From: Aeromicrobium stalagmiti
GTDB lineage: Bacteria; Actinomycetota; Actinomycetes; Propionibacteriales; Nocardioidaceae
Assembly (NCBI RefSeq): GCF_013283745.1
Contig: NZ_JABSTZ010000001.1
Location: 700,406 to 764,405 of the forward strand
Direction of reading: 5' to 3'
DNA: 64,000 nt
Shown here piece after piece: positions 15,396-24,172 of the stretch. The translations under genes were made by a program, and so were the position numbers. Below the pieces are notes generated by a model. That model was given only the letters and a program-made list of their open reading frames with translations, was not told the DNA's origin and ran no database searches. Position 1 is the stretch's first letter. Every line of letters begins with the position of its first letter.

Positions 15396-16858
15396 GACGC
15401 CACGAACCTGTTCAGTCGGGTCTCGAGCCTGCCCTGCACGAAGGACATGACCACGCAGACGATCCAGTAGTAGAGGGCCGCGAACGCGTACAGCGGCAGG
15501 AACACCTGGGCGGCTGCGGCAGCGTTCTGCGCCTCCCGGAGCACGTCGGTGAGCAGGACCACCGACAGCAGCGAGGTGTCCTTGAACAACGAGATCGCGG
15601 TGTTCGACAGCGGCGGCACGGCGGTGCGCGCAGCCTGCGGGAAGACGATGCGACGCAGCGTCTGCCAGTAGCCCATGCCGATCGTCGCCGCGGCCTCGAA
15701 CTGTCCCTTCGGCACCGAGAGGATCGCCGACCGCACGACCTCGGCCGCGTAGCCGCCGACGTTGAGGCTGAGCGCGACGACGCCCGCGACGTACGACGGG
15801 AAGTCGATCCCGATCTCGGGCAGGCCGAAGAAGACGATGAACAGCTGCACCAGCAGCGGGGTGCCGCGGATGATCGAGACGTAGCCACGGGCCAGGCCCG
15901 ACAGGACGCGGCTGCCGGAGATGCGCGCGAGCGCCACCACGACGGCGATGGCCAGGCCGATCACGAAGCTGATGATCGTGATCGGGATCGACACCTTGAT
16001 GAGGCCCTTGAGCATCGGCCACGCGGCGTCCCGGACGACCTCGGCGTCGCTCCTGGTCTGTCGACCTCCCGACACGTCGACGTCGCCGCCGTTCTCGACC
16101 GAGACGTCAGCCTTGAAGTAGGTGTCGGAGATCTTCGCCAGCGTGCCGTCGGCGCGCAGCTCCTCGAGCGCCCGATCGGCCTCGGCCAGGCGGGGGTCGC
16201 CCTGGCGGAACGCGAGCACCTGGCGGCTCACCTCGTCGCCGGCGTCCCCGACGATCTCGATCTCGTCGGAGCCCGTGGTGTTGAGGTAGTCGAGCACCGC
16301 GATGTTGTCGTTGACGATCGCGTCGACCCGCCCCTGCACGACGAGGGCCGCGGCCTGGGCGAATCCCTCGACGCCCTCGACCTTCGCACCGGCATCCTTG
16401 GCGACGCCCGCCCAGTTGCTGGTGATCGACTGCGCCGTCGTCCTGCCCTTCAGGTCGGCCAGCGTCGTGATGCCCTGGGTGCCGGTCTTCACGACGATGA
16501 CGCCGCGGGAGTACGTGTAGGGCTCGGAGAGCCCGTACTTCGCCTCGCGCTCGGGGTTGATCGAGACCTGGTTGGCGATGACGTCGATCCGGTCGGACTC
16601 CAGGGCCGCGAAGATCGCGTCGAACTGGGTCTCGACGAACTGCAGGCGCCAGCCGGCCTTCTTCGCGACCGCCGTGATGACGTCGATGTCGTAGCCGGTC
16701 AGCTCGTTGTCGCCCGACTCGTGGAACGTGAAGGGCGGGTAGGTGCCCTCCGTGCCGACCCTGACCAGGGGTCGGTCGTCCGCGGCCTGGGCGGACCCCA
16801 CCGGGAGCATGACCAGGGCCAGCAGACCCAGGACCATGAGCTTGATCGCGTGCCGCAT
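15392..16858 (-). CDS. Fused solute-binding protein and permease of a polar amino acid ABC transporter
   Basis: A 488-residue fusion. Residues 1-25 form a signal peptide (LMVLGLLALVMLPVGSAQA). Residues 28-250 are a family 3 binding protein (VRVGTEGTYPPFTFHESG, GYDIDVITAVAKKAG, SDRIDVIANQVSINPER, GVIVVKTGT), closest to cystine/polar amino acid binders. After a linker, residues 280-488 are a HisM/GlnP-type permease (VRGTPLLVQLFIVFFGLPE-like core as IIRGTPLLVQ, the EAA loop EAAATIGMGYWQTLRRIVFPQA). One polypeptide therefore supplies both ligand capture and the channel, as in the GlnPQ systems of Lactococcus. The substrate cannot be fixed from sequence. GGAGGAGACAC precedes the ATG. Confidence 0.88.
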   Translation of the reverse strand: MRHAIKLMVLGLLALVMLPVGSAQAADDRPLVRVGTEGTYPPFTFHESGDNELTGYDIDVITAVAKKAGWRLQFVETQFDAIFAALESDRIDVIANQVSINPEREAKYGLSEPYTYSRGVIVVKTGTQGITTLADLKGRTTAQSITSNWAGVAKDAGAKVEGVEGFAQAAALVVQGRVDAIVNDNIAVLDYLNTTGSDEIEIVGDAGDEVSRQVLAFRQGDPRLAEADRALEELRADGTLAKISDTYFKADVSVENGGDVDVSGGRQTRSDAEVVRDAAWPMLKGLIKVSIPITIISFVIGLAIAVVVALARISGSRVLSGLARGYVSIIRGTPLLVQLFIVFFGLPEIGIDFPSYVAGVVALSLNVGGYAAEVVRSAILSVPKGQFEAAATIGMGYWQTLRRIVFPQAARTAVPPLSNTAISLFKDTSLLSVVLLTDVLREAQNAAAAAQVFLPLYAFAALYYWIVCVVMSFVQGRLETRLNRFVAS

Positions 16859-16963
16859 GTGTCTCCTCCGATTCGGCCACTCGACCGTACGGCGAGACTA
16901 GGCCCGGCGCATCGCGGACGTCGCCCGGATCCACATCGTGGATCGGTACGACGCCGCCCCCGG

Positions 16964-18571
16964 CTACCTGATCGTGATCCTGCTCGTGGTCACGCTCCTG
17001 GCGAGCACGCGGGTGTCACCGGCATAGGCGACCGTGTAGGAGCGTCGGCCCTTCGGCTGGTTCCTGACCGTCACGGTGACCTTGCCACCCTTGAGCGTCA
17101 CGGTCTTCAACGTCCTGGTGCCCCTCTTGATCGCGACCTTGCCGGTCGGCGTGACACCCGAGGCCCTGACCGTGATCGCGAACGTCGCCTTGCCCGTGCC
17201 CCCGGTGGCGCTGACCCTGACCGAGGCGGACTTCTTGACGACGACCTTCTGCAGCACGACGTCGCCGACGACCCGGCTCCCGCCCGCCGGGACGGTGACG
17301 TCGGCGAGCGTCCGCGTGACGTAGCGGTGCAGGCCGTCCTTGACGACCAGGCGGTACGTGCCGGCGTGCAGCCGCCGGACCGTGAAGGCCCCGTTCGTGT
17401 CCGTGTAGTCGAACGACGCCACCTGGGCGCCGACCGTGCCGTTGACGACCCGGAACGCGTCGACGTTGATGTCGCCGAGGGGTGCGCCCGCCGCGCTGTG
17501 CACGGTGCCGGTCACCGTGGCCGTCCGCTCCAGCCGGGAGAGTCCGAGCAGCTGGACCGCGCCCGCCGCCACCGTGACGGTGCTGGCGGTCGCCTCGGTC
17601 GCGTCGCCGTCGTAGAACTGGTCGAAGTAGGCGTCAGAGCCCTCCGAGAGGCTCACCTTGTACGAGCCGGCCGGGAGCCCCGCGACCGTGTAGTCGCCGG
17701 TGCTCGGGTCGACGAGGGCCGAGTAGGCGTTGTCCCGGTCGAGCGACCCGTCGCCCAGGACCCGGATCGCGGTGATGCTGGGATCGACCACCCGGCCGCC
17801 CGCGTCGTCCTGGAGCACCCCGATGAGCCTGGCGCCGACCGCGAGCGTGATGTCACCGAGCGGGGTCGTCTGCGCCTTGACGACAGTGACCGACTGCGCC
17901 GTCGCCAGATCGGTGTGGTCGGCGTAGTACTCGGTGACGTACATCCCGAAGATGTCGGTGATGCGGACCTTGTAGACGCCGGCGGCCACGCCCTGCAGCA
18001 CGAAGGCACCGGAGATGTCGGCCTTGGTGGAGACCGACCGGTCCTCGTCGACGCCCGATCCGAGGACGGGCAGGGCCGTGACCTGCGCCGCGAGGATCGG
18101 CGTGCCCGTGCCGGCTGCGACGACGCGCCCCGACAGCGAGCCGCCGATCTTCTGCTCCAGGACCACGGACCGGTCGGCGCTGAGCGTGAACGGCATGCTC
18201 GTGACGGTGGCGAAGCCGTCGATGCCGTGGGCGCGTACCCGGTAGGTCGCGCCCGAGACTGCCGGGTCGAACGCAAAGGCACCGGAGCCGCTCGTCGAGG
18301 CAGACGCGACGGTGTCGAAGGACTCGCCCCCTGCGTCGTACTGCTGGAGCTCGACCGTCACGTCGGCGAGCGGACCTGCCCCCTCGCCGCCCACCGTGCC
18401 TGACACGACGAACGAGGTCGCCGCCTCGGCGGGGACGACGCCCAAGGGGCCGAGGACGAGCGACAGTGCCGCGACGAGCGACCCGACGACGCGCTGGACG
18501 AGGGATCGGCGGACACGCGGTCGGCGGACACGGGTGCGTCGCGGCGCGACGACCGACGGGGAAGAGGTCAT
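16964..18571 (-). CDS. Secreted carboxypeptidase-regulatory-like repeat protein
   Basis: A 535-residue exported protein. The N-terminus is unusually basic (RRTRVRRPRVRRSLVQRVVG) before the hydrophobic core and cut site (LGPLGVVPAEAA). The rest is at least four carboxypeptidase-regulatory-like repeats (VSGTVGGEGAGPLADVTVEL, LSGRVVAAGTGTPILAAQVT, LIGVLQDDAGGRVVDPSI, VTGTVHSAAGAPLGDINVD), separated by segments such as DAYFDQFYDGDATEATAST. It ends in an Ig-like domain (PTGKVAIKRGTRTLKTVTLK) related to the tails of the two genes at 6531-9096. The cysteines of those genes are missing here (QFYDG for QCYDN). Likely a surface fibre or scaffold; no enzyme domain is present. Confidence 0.8.
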   Translation of the reverse strand: MTSSPSVVAPRRTRVRRPRVRRSLVQRVVGSLVAALSLVLGPLGVVPAEAATSFVVSGTVGGEGAGPLADVTVELQQYDAGGESFDTVASASTSGSGAFAFDPAVSGATYRVRAHGIDGFATVTSMPFTLSADRSVVLEQKIGGSLSGRVVAAGTGTPILAAQVTALPVLGSGVDEDRSVSTKADISGAFVLQGVAAGVYKVRITDIFGMYVTEYYADHTDLATAQSVTVVKAQTTPLGDITLAVGARLIGVLQDDAGGRVVDPSITAIRVLGDGSLDRDNAYSALVDPSTGDYTVAGLPAGSYKVSLSEGSDAYFDQFYDGDATEATASTVTVAAGAVQLLGLSRLERTATVTGTVHSAAGAPLGDINVDAFRVVNGTVGAQVASFDYTDTNGAFTVRRLHAGTYRLVVKDGLHRYVTRTLADVTVPAGGSRVVGDVVLQKVVVKKSASVRVSATGGTGKATFAITVRASGVTPTGKVAIKRGTRTLKTVTLKGGKVTVTVRNQPKGRRSYTVAYAGDTRVLARSVTTSRITIR

Positions 18572-18721
18572 GCGGTGCTCCCGAGAGCTCGATGGTGACG
18601 AGTCCCTCAGTCAACTCGCGGCCGATCCCGCGTGCTGTCGATCCGGTGAAGATGACCCGGACGGACTAGGCCGCATGGGCGGGTCGGATCAGGCGAGGCC
18701 GGGCGACCGTCGTCGGCGCAC

Positions 18722-19471
18722 CTACTGCTTGCGCCGCTGGAGGAACGCCGTCATCGCCTCACGCGCCTCGCTGCTGCCGAACAGCTCGGCCGACTGGGCA
18801 GCCAGCTGGTCACCGAGGGCATCGATGCGGGCCACGAGGTCGTGGTTGAGCAGCTTCTTGGTCTCCCGCAGGCCCTGCGGATATCCCTGCACGAGGTCGC
18901 CGAGCACCCGGCCGACCTCGCCGTCGAGCGCCGCCTCGGGCACGGCCTTGGTCACCAGCCCGATGGCGGCCGCCTCGACGGCGTCGAACGTGCGAGCGGT
19001 CAGGAACAGGTCGGCCGCAGCGCGATCGGTGAGTCGCGGGAGCAGGCTGACCGAGATGACCGCCGGCGCCAGCCCGAGCCGCACCTCGGTGAGGGCGAAC
19101 GTGACCGTCTCGGCCGCGACGACGACGTCGGCGGCACCGACGATGCCGAGCCCACCGGCGCGCACGGGGCCGCCCAGCTCGACCACGACGGGACGTGCCG
19201 CGGTCGCGATCTGGCGCTGGAGCCGGATCAGGGCCTGCGCACCCTCGACCATGCCCCCACCGGCCGCCTCCGCCAGGTCGGCGCCGGAGCAGAAGACCCG
19301 CCCCGCCGACCGCACCAGCACCGCACGGACGTCGGGGTCCGCGTCGGCGGTCGCCAGGTGCTCCGCGAGCTCGGTGACGAGCTGGCGGCTCAAGGCGTTG
19401 CGGTTGTGCTCGCTGTCGAGGGTGATCGTCGCGACCTGGTCGGCGACCTCGAGATGGACCAGCTCCGTCAT
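18722..19471 (-). CDS. Enoyl-CoA hydratase/isomerase, EchA7-like
   Basis: A 249-residue crotonase-fold protein (ATITLDSEHNRNALSRQLVT, oxyanion-hole segment SAGRVFCSGADLAEA, GPVRAGGLGIVGAADVVVAA). It hydrates a 2,3-enoyl-CoA or acts on a related thioester. In a typical hydratase one catalytic Glu falls in the GG.G..G region; here the second segment reads LTEVRLGLAPAVIS, keeping one candidate Glu. It is the last gene of the operon that begins at 29062 and starts 8 bases after the upstream dehydrogenase. Position and order match echA7 (Rv0971c) of Mycobacterium tuberculosis. The physiological substrate is unknown. Confidence 0.85.
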   Translation of the reverse strand: MTELVHLEVADQVATITLDSEHNRNALSRQLVTELAEHLATADADPDVRAVLVRSAGRVFCSGADLAEAAGGGMVEGAQALIRLQRQIATAARPVVVELGGPVRAGGLGIVGAADVVVAAETVTFALTEVRLGLAPAVISVSLLPRLTDRAAADLFLTARTFDAVEAAAIGLVTKAVPEAALDGEVGRVLGDLVQGYPQGLRETKKLLNHDLVARIDALGDQLAAQSAELFGSSEAREAMTAFLQRRKQ

Positions 19472-19479
19472 GGCGGCTC

Positions 19480-20643
19480 CTAGTACGACTTGGGCAGGCC
19501 CAGCGAGAACTGGGCCACGAAGTTGAGCGCCATCTCCCGGCTGACCGGCGCGATGCGCGACAGGCGTGAGCCGGCGAGCATCTGCACCAGACCGTACTCG
19601 TTGGCCAGGCCGTTGCCGCCGTGCGTCTGGATCGCCCGGTCGACCGCGTTGCAGACCGCCTCACCCGCGGCGTACTTCGCCATGTTGGCGGCCTCGGCCG
19701 CGCGCATGACGTCGCCCGCGGCATACAGCGCGGCGGCCTTCTGGGTCATGAGGCGAGCCATCTCGATCTCGATGTACGACTGGGCGAGCGGGTGGGCGAT
19801 CGCCTGGTGCGCGCCGATCGGCGTGCCCCACACGTTGCGGTCCTTGGCGTAGGCGGATGCCTTCTTGAGCGCCAGGCGTGCGGTGCCGAGGGCGAACGAC
19901 GCCGCCATGATGCGCTCGGGGTTGAGGCCCGCGAACAGCTGGTCGATGCCGGCGTCGGGGTCGCCCACGAGGGCGTCGGTCGGCACCCGGACGTCGTCGA
20001 AGAACAGCGTGAACTGCTTCTCCGGCGACACGATGCCCATGTCGATCTCCTGGTAGGTGAACCCGGCGGAGTCCGTGGGCACCAGGAACAGGGCCGGCTT
20101 GAGGTTGCCGGTGCGGGCGTCGGCCGTGCGCGCGACGACCAGCACGTGGCTGGCCTCGTCGACGCCCGAGATGTAGGTCTTGCCGCCGGTGATGCGCCAG
20201 CCGTCCTCCTCGCGGTGGGCGGTCGTGATGATCTCGTGGGAGTTCGAGCCCGCGTCGGGCTCGGTGATCGAGAACGCGAACGTCGAGGTGCCGTCGGCGA
20301 GGCCGGGCAGCCACGACTTCTTCTGCTCCTCGGTGCCGTACTGCGCCAGGATCACGCCGACGATCGCCGGGGAGACGACCATGAGCAGCAGCGGGCTGCC
20401 CGCCGCCGCGAGCTCCTCGCAGACCGCGGCGAGGTCACCGATGTCGCCACCGCCTCCGCCGTACTCCTCGGGCACCGCCACGCCCAGGTAGCCGAGCCGG
20501 CCGGCCTCCTGCCACAGCTCGGTCGTCTTGCGACCCTCCTTGGCGGCGTCGCGGAAGTAGTCGGAGCCGTACTTCTTGCCGAGCTCGCGGACGGCCTTGC
20601 GGAGCGCGATGCGCTCCTCGGACTCGGTGAATGCGATGGTCAT
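19480..20643 (-). CDS. Acyl-CoA dehydrogenase, FadE12-like
   Basis: A 387-residue flavoprotein with the standard fold: helical N-domain, beta domain with FAFSITEPDAGSNSHEI and WRITGGKTYISG, and C-terminal four-helix domain with RNVWGTPIGAHQAIAHPLAQ and IQTHGGNGLANEYGL. It introduces the alpha-beta double bond in a CoA ester, passing electrons to ETF. The start overlaps the stop of the biotin carboxylase gene by 4 bases. Gene order matches fadE12 (Rv0972c) of M. tuberculosis. A two-dehydrogenase operon with a carboxylase is typical of leucine or acyclic terpenoid catabolism. Confidence 0.9.
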   Translation of the reverse strand: MTIAFTESEERIALRKAVRELGKKYGSDYFRDAAKEGRKTTELWQEAGRLGYLGVAVPEEYGGGGGDIGDLAAVCEELAAAGSPLLLMVVSPAIVGVILAQYGTEEQKKSWLPGLADGTSTFAFSITEPDAGSNSHEIITTAHREEDGWRITGGKTYISGVDEASHVLVVARTADARTGNLKPALFLVPTDSAGFTYQEIDMGIVSPEKQFTLFFDDVRVPTDALVGDPDAGIDQLFAGLNPERIMAASFALGTARLALKKASAYAKDRNVWGTPIGAHQAIAHPLAQSYIEIEMARLMTQKAAALYAAGDVMRAAEAANMAKYAAGEAVCNAVDRAIQTHGGNGLANEYGLVQMLAGSRLSRIAPVSREMALNFVAQFSLGLPKSY

Positions 20644-22571
20644 GAACCTTCTCCTTCGATGACGGCCAGAACGGCGCCGGACTCGACCTGTGCGCCGGTG
20701 GTGACCGACAGCTGGGTGACGACGCCGTCGGTCGGCGCCGTGATGGTGTGCTGCATCTTCATGGCCTCGAGGACGACGATGACGTCACCCTTGGCCACCT
20801 GCTGGCCGTCGGTCACGGCCACGCTGACGACCGCGGCGGGCATCGGGGCCAGCAGGGATCCCTCGGCCACCGCGTCCGCCGGGTCGACGAACCGTGGCAG
20901 CGGGCTCAGGTCGATCGAGCCGTGCGGCCCGTCGACGTCGACCCAGCCCGGGCCGGTCGCCACGTCGTACGTCTCGGTGACCCCGTCGACCTCGAGGACG
21001 ACCCGCGTGGGCGTCGCCACGACGACGGCGACCCCGTCGAGGTCGTGCTGCACGAGCCCGGCGGAGTACGACACCGTCAGCTCGTCACCGGCCGGCGTCA
21101 CGTAGCTGCGCGTGCGCGGCTGGCTCGGCACGTTGCGGAACGCCGCCGGGATCCGACCGAGGACCCTGGCCGTGGAGCTCGCCGACGACGCCTGCGCCGC
21201 CGCAGCCGCCAAGGCCAGCCTGCGGACGGCCGCCTCGTCGAGCCGCGGCCGCGTCCACTGCTCCAGCCGCTCGTCGAGCAGGGCCGTGTGGACCCGGGCG
21301 GCGCCGAACTCCTCGTCGCGCAGGATCGACCGCAGGAAGTCGAGGTTGGTCGAGACGCCGTGCAGCCGGGTGCGGCGCAGCGCGTCGTCGAGCCGGCGGA
21401 CGGCCGTCGTGCGGTCGGGCCCGTGGGCGACGACCTTGGCGATCATCGCGTCGTAGTGGATGCCGACGACCGAGCCCGACTCGACCCCGGAGTCGACGCG
21501 GACGTCGCCCCCGACCTCGAACGTCCGGACGGTGCCGGTCTGCGGCTGCCACCCGTCGGCCGGGTCCTCGGCGTAGAGCCGCACCTCGACCGCGTGGCCG
21601 GCGGGCCCCTCGGGCTCGCGGCCCAGCGCCTGCCCCTCCGCGACCGCGATCTGGCAGGCGACCAGGTCGACGCCGAAGACCTCCTCGGTCACCGGGTGCT
21701 CGACCTGCAGGCGGGTGTTCATCTCCAGGAAGTAGACCGTGCCGGTCTCGAGGTGCGCGTCGGCGACGAGGAACTCGACGGTGCCGGCCCCCCGGTAGTC
21801 GACGGCCTTGACCGCGGCACGGGCCGCGTCGTGGAGCACCGTGCGGACGGCGTCGCTCACGTCGGGTGCCGGAGCCTCCTCGACGACCTTCTGGTGACGA
21901 CGCTGGATCGAGCAGTCACGGTCGCCGACGACCCAGCACGTGCCGTGGGCGTCGGCCATGACCTGCACCTCGATGTGGCGCGCGGTCGGGAGATAGGGCT
22001 CGACGAAGACGGTCGGGTCACCGAACGACGACTGTGCCTCGGCGGCGGCCTTGGCCAGCTCGCCCTCGAGATCGTCCGGATCGGTGACGACCCGCATGCC
22101 GCGGCCTCCACCGCCCGCGGACGCCTTGACCAGCAGCGGGCCGATCCAGCCCTGCGCGGGGTCGACCGAGAGGATCGGCACCCCACCGGCGGACATGAGC
22201 TCCTTGGCGCGGATCTTCGAGCCCATCGCGTCGATCGTGGCGGGGTCCGGACCGATCCAGACCAGCCCGGCCGCCTCGACGTCGCGGGCGAACTGCGCGT
22301 TCTCCGACAGGAATCCGTAGCCGGGGTGGATCGCGTCGGCGCCGGCCTTGAGCGCTGCCGCGATGACGAGGTCACCGCGCAGGTAGGTGTCGCTCGGGGC
22401 ACTGCCGGGCAGTCGGACGGCGACGTCGGCCTCGCCCACGAACGGAGCGGACTCGTCGGCGTCGGAGAAGACCGCGACGGTGCGGATGCCGAGCTCGCGG
22501 CACGTCCGGAAGACCCGACGGGCGATCTCCCCCCGGTTCGCCACGAGGACAGAGGTGATCATGCGGCTCAC
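20640..22571 (-). CDS. Acyl-CoA carboxylase alpha subunit (biotin carboxylase and BCCP)
   Basis: A 643-residue subunit. Residues 1-450 are the biotin carboxylase (LVANRGEIARRVFRTCRELG, IHPGYGFLSENA, ATP-grasp glycine-rich KASAGGGGRGMRVV, EMNTRLQVEHPVTEE). A spacer domain follows, then a C-terminal biotinyl domain with EAMKMQHTI, where the lysine carries biotin. It carboxylates biotin with ATP and bicarbonate and hands the carboxyl to the beta subunit encoded just upstream. ATG overlaps that gene's stop by 4 bases. Matches AccA2 (Rv0973c) by order and architecture; the gene differs from the acetyl/propionyl-CoA carboxylase of fatty acid synthesis by its catabolic context. Confidence 0.92.
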   Translation of the reverse strand: MSRMITSVLVANRGEIARRVFRTCRELGIRTVAVFSDADESAPFVGEADVAVRLPGSAPSDTYLRGDLVIAAALKAGADAIHPGYGFLSENAQFARDVEAAGLVWIGPDPATIDAMGSKIRAKELMSAGGVPILSVDPAQGWIGPLLVKASAGGGGRGMRVVTDPDDLEGELAKAAAEAQSSFGDPTVFVEPYLPTARHIEVQVMADAHGTCWVVGDRDCSIQRRHQKVVEEAPAPDVSDAVRTVLHDAARAAVKAVDYRGAGTVEFLVADAHLETGTVYFLEMNTRLQVEHPVTEEVFGVDLVACQIAVAEGQALGREPEGPAGHAVEVRLYAEDPADGWQPQTGTVRTFEVGGDVRVDSGVESGSVVGIHYDAMIAKVVAHGPDRTTAVRRLDDALRRTRLHGVSTNLDFLRSILRDEEFGAARVHTALLDERLEQWTRPRLDEAAVRRLALAAAAAQASSASSTARVLGRIPAAFRNVPSQPRTRSYVTPAGDELTVSYSAGLVQHDLDGVAVVVATPTRVVLEVDGVTETYDVATGPGWVDVDGPHGSIDLSPLPRFVDPADAVAEGSLLAPMPAAVVSVAVTDGQQVAKGDVIVVLEAMKMQHTITAPTDGVVTQLSVTTGAQVESGAVLAVIEGEGS

Positions 22572-24172
22572 AGGCGGAACACTCCGTATCCCTCGGCGCC
22601 CCGGACCGGGCGGGTGTGGATGGCGCTCAGGCAGATGCCGAGGATCGTGCGGGTGTCGCGGGGGTCGATGACCCCGTCGTCGTAGAGCATCCCCGACGTG
22701 AAGTAGGCCAGGGACTCCTTCTCGATCTGGTCCTCGATGTAGGCGCGCATGGCCTGGTCACCCTCCTCGTCGTAGACCTGCCCCTTCGCCTCGGCGGCTC
22801 CGCGGGCGACGATCGAGATGACGCCGGCGAGCTGGGCCGGCCCCATCACGGCCGACTTGGCGTTGGGCCAGCTGAACATGAACCGCGGGTCGTACGCCCG
22901 TCCACTCATGCCGTAGTGGCCGGCGCCGTAGGAGGCGCCCATCACGACCGACAGGTGGGGCACCGTCGAGTTCGAGACCGCGTTGATCATCTGGGCACCG
23001 TGCTTGATGATGCCGCCCTGCTCGTACTCCGCCCCGACCATGTAGCCCGTCGTGTTGTGCAGGAACAGCAGGGGCGTGTCGGTCTGGTTGGCCAGCTGGA
23101 TGAACTGCGCGGCCTTCTGGGCCTCCTCACTGAACAGCACGCCCTGGGCGTTGGCGAGGATGCCGATCGGATAGCCGTGCAGGCGGGCGTAGCCCGTCAC
23201 CAGCGACGATCCGTAGAGCGGCTTGAACTCGTCGAACGTGCTCGCTCCGTCCGGACCGCCGTCGACGATCCGCGCGATGACCTCGCGCGGGTCGAACGGG
23301 ATCTTGAGGTCGGTCGGCACGATGCCCAGCAGCTCCTCGGGGTCGAGGACCGGCTCGGCGTACGTCGGCTCGGGCGTGTGACCGCCCTTGCGCCAGTTGA
23401 GGTTCTTGACGATCGAGCGACCGATGCGGATCGCGTCACGCTCGTCCATCGCGAGGTAGTCGGCGAGACCGGACTGGCGGGCGTGCATCTCGGCGCCGCC
23501 GAGCGACTCGTCGTCGGAGACCTCGCCGGTCGCCATCTTGACCAGCGGCGGGCCGCCGAGGAACACCTTGGCACCCTCCTTGACCATCACGACGTAGTCG
23601 CTCATGCCCGGCACGTACGCCCCGCCGGCCGTCGAGTTGCCGAAGACCAGCGCGACGGTCGGTCGACGGTCCTGGCTCGCCCGCGTGATGTTGCGGAACG
23701 AGCCGCCGCCGGGGATGAAGATGTCCTTCTGGGTCGGCAGGTCGGCACCGCCGGACTCGACCAGGTTGATCGTCGGCAGGCCGTTCTCGGCCGCGATCTG
23801 CGCCGCTCGCTGGCCCTTGCGCAGCGTGCTCGGGTTGGTCGAGCCGCCCTTCACGGTCGGGTCGTTGGCGACGATCATGCACTCGACGCCCTCGACGACA
23901 CCGATGCCGGTGACGATCGAGGCGCCGACCGCGAAGTCGGTGCCCCACGCCGCGAGGGTCGAGAGCTCGAGGAACGGGGCGTCCTCGTCGACGAGCAGCT
24001 CGATGCGCTCGCGGGCCGTCAGCTTGCCGCGACGGTGGTGCCGCTCGATGTTGCGCTCACCGCCGGCGTCGATCGCGCCCTGGTGCTGCTCGGCGAGGTC
24101 GGCGACCCGCGCCAGCATCGCCTCGCGGTTGTCGGTGTAGGTCGTGGAGAGGGGGTCGACGGTCGTCTTCAC
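22568..24172 (-). CDS. Acyl-CoA carboxylase beta subunit (carboxyltransferase)
   Basis: A 534-residue carboxyltransferase (RGKLTARERIELLVDEDAPF, ESGGADLPTQKDIFIPGGGS, QNTTGYMVGAEYEQGG-like LHNTTGYMVG, MGASYGAGHYGMSGRAYDPRF). It moves the carboxyl from biotin to the acyl-CoA. The family resembles methylcrotonyl-/geranyl-CoA carboxylase beta more than propionyl-CoA carboxylase, judged by the YGAGHYGMSGRAYDPRF block, which is only moderate evidence. Start is GTG 24172, overlapping the Nudix-like gene's stop (GTGA); an upstream start at 24241 would intrude deeply into that gene. Matches AccD2 (Rv0974c) in order. Confidence 0.92.
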   Translation of the reverse strand: MKTTVDPLSTTYTDNREAMLARVADLAEQHQGAIDAGGERNIERHHRRGKLTARERIELLVDEDAPFLELSTLAAWGTDFAVGASIVTGIGVVEGVECMIVANDPTVKGGSTNPSTLRKGQRAAQIAAENGLPTINLVESGGADLPTQKDIFIPGGGSFRNITRASQDRRPTVALVFGNSTAGGAYVPGMSDYVVMVKEGAKVFLGGPPLVKMATGEVSDDESLGGAEMHARQSGLADYLAMDERDAIRIGRSIVKNLNWRKGGHTPEPTYAEPVLDPEELLGIVPTDLKIPFDPREVIARIVDGGPDGASTFDEFKPLYGSSLVTGYARLHGYPIGILANAQGVLFSEEAQKAAQFIQLANQTDTPLLFLHNTTGYMVGAEYEQGGIIKHGAQMINAVSNSTVPHLSVVMGASYGAGHYGMSGRAYDPRFMFSWPNAKSAVMGPAQLAGVISIVARGAAEAKGQVYDEEGDQAMRAYIEDQIEKESLAYFTSGMLYDDGVIDPRDTRTILGICLSAIHTRPVRGAEGYGVFRL

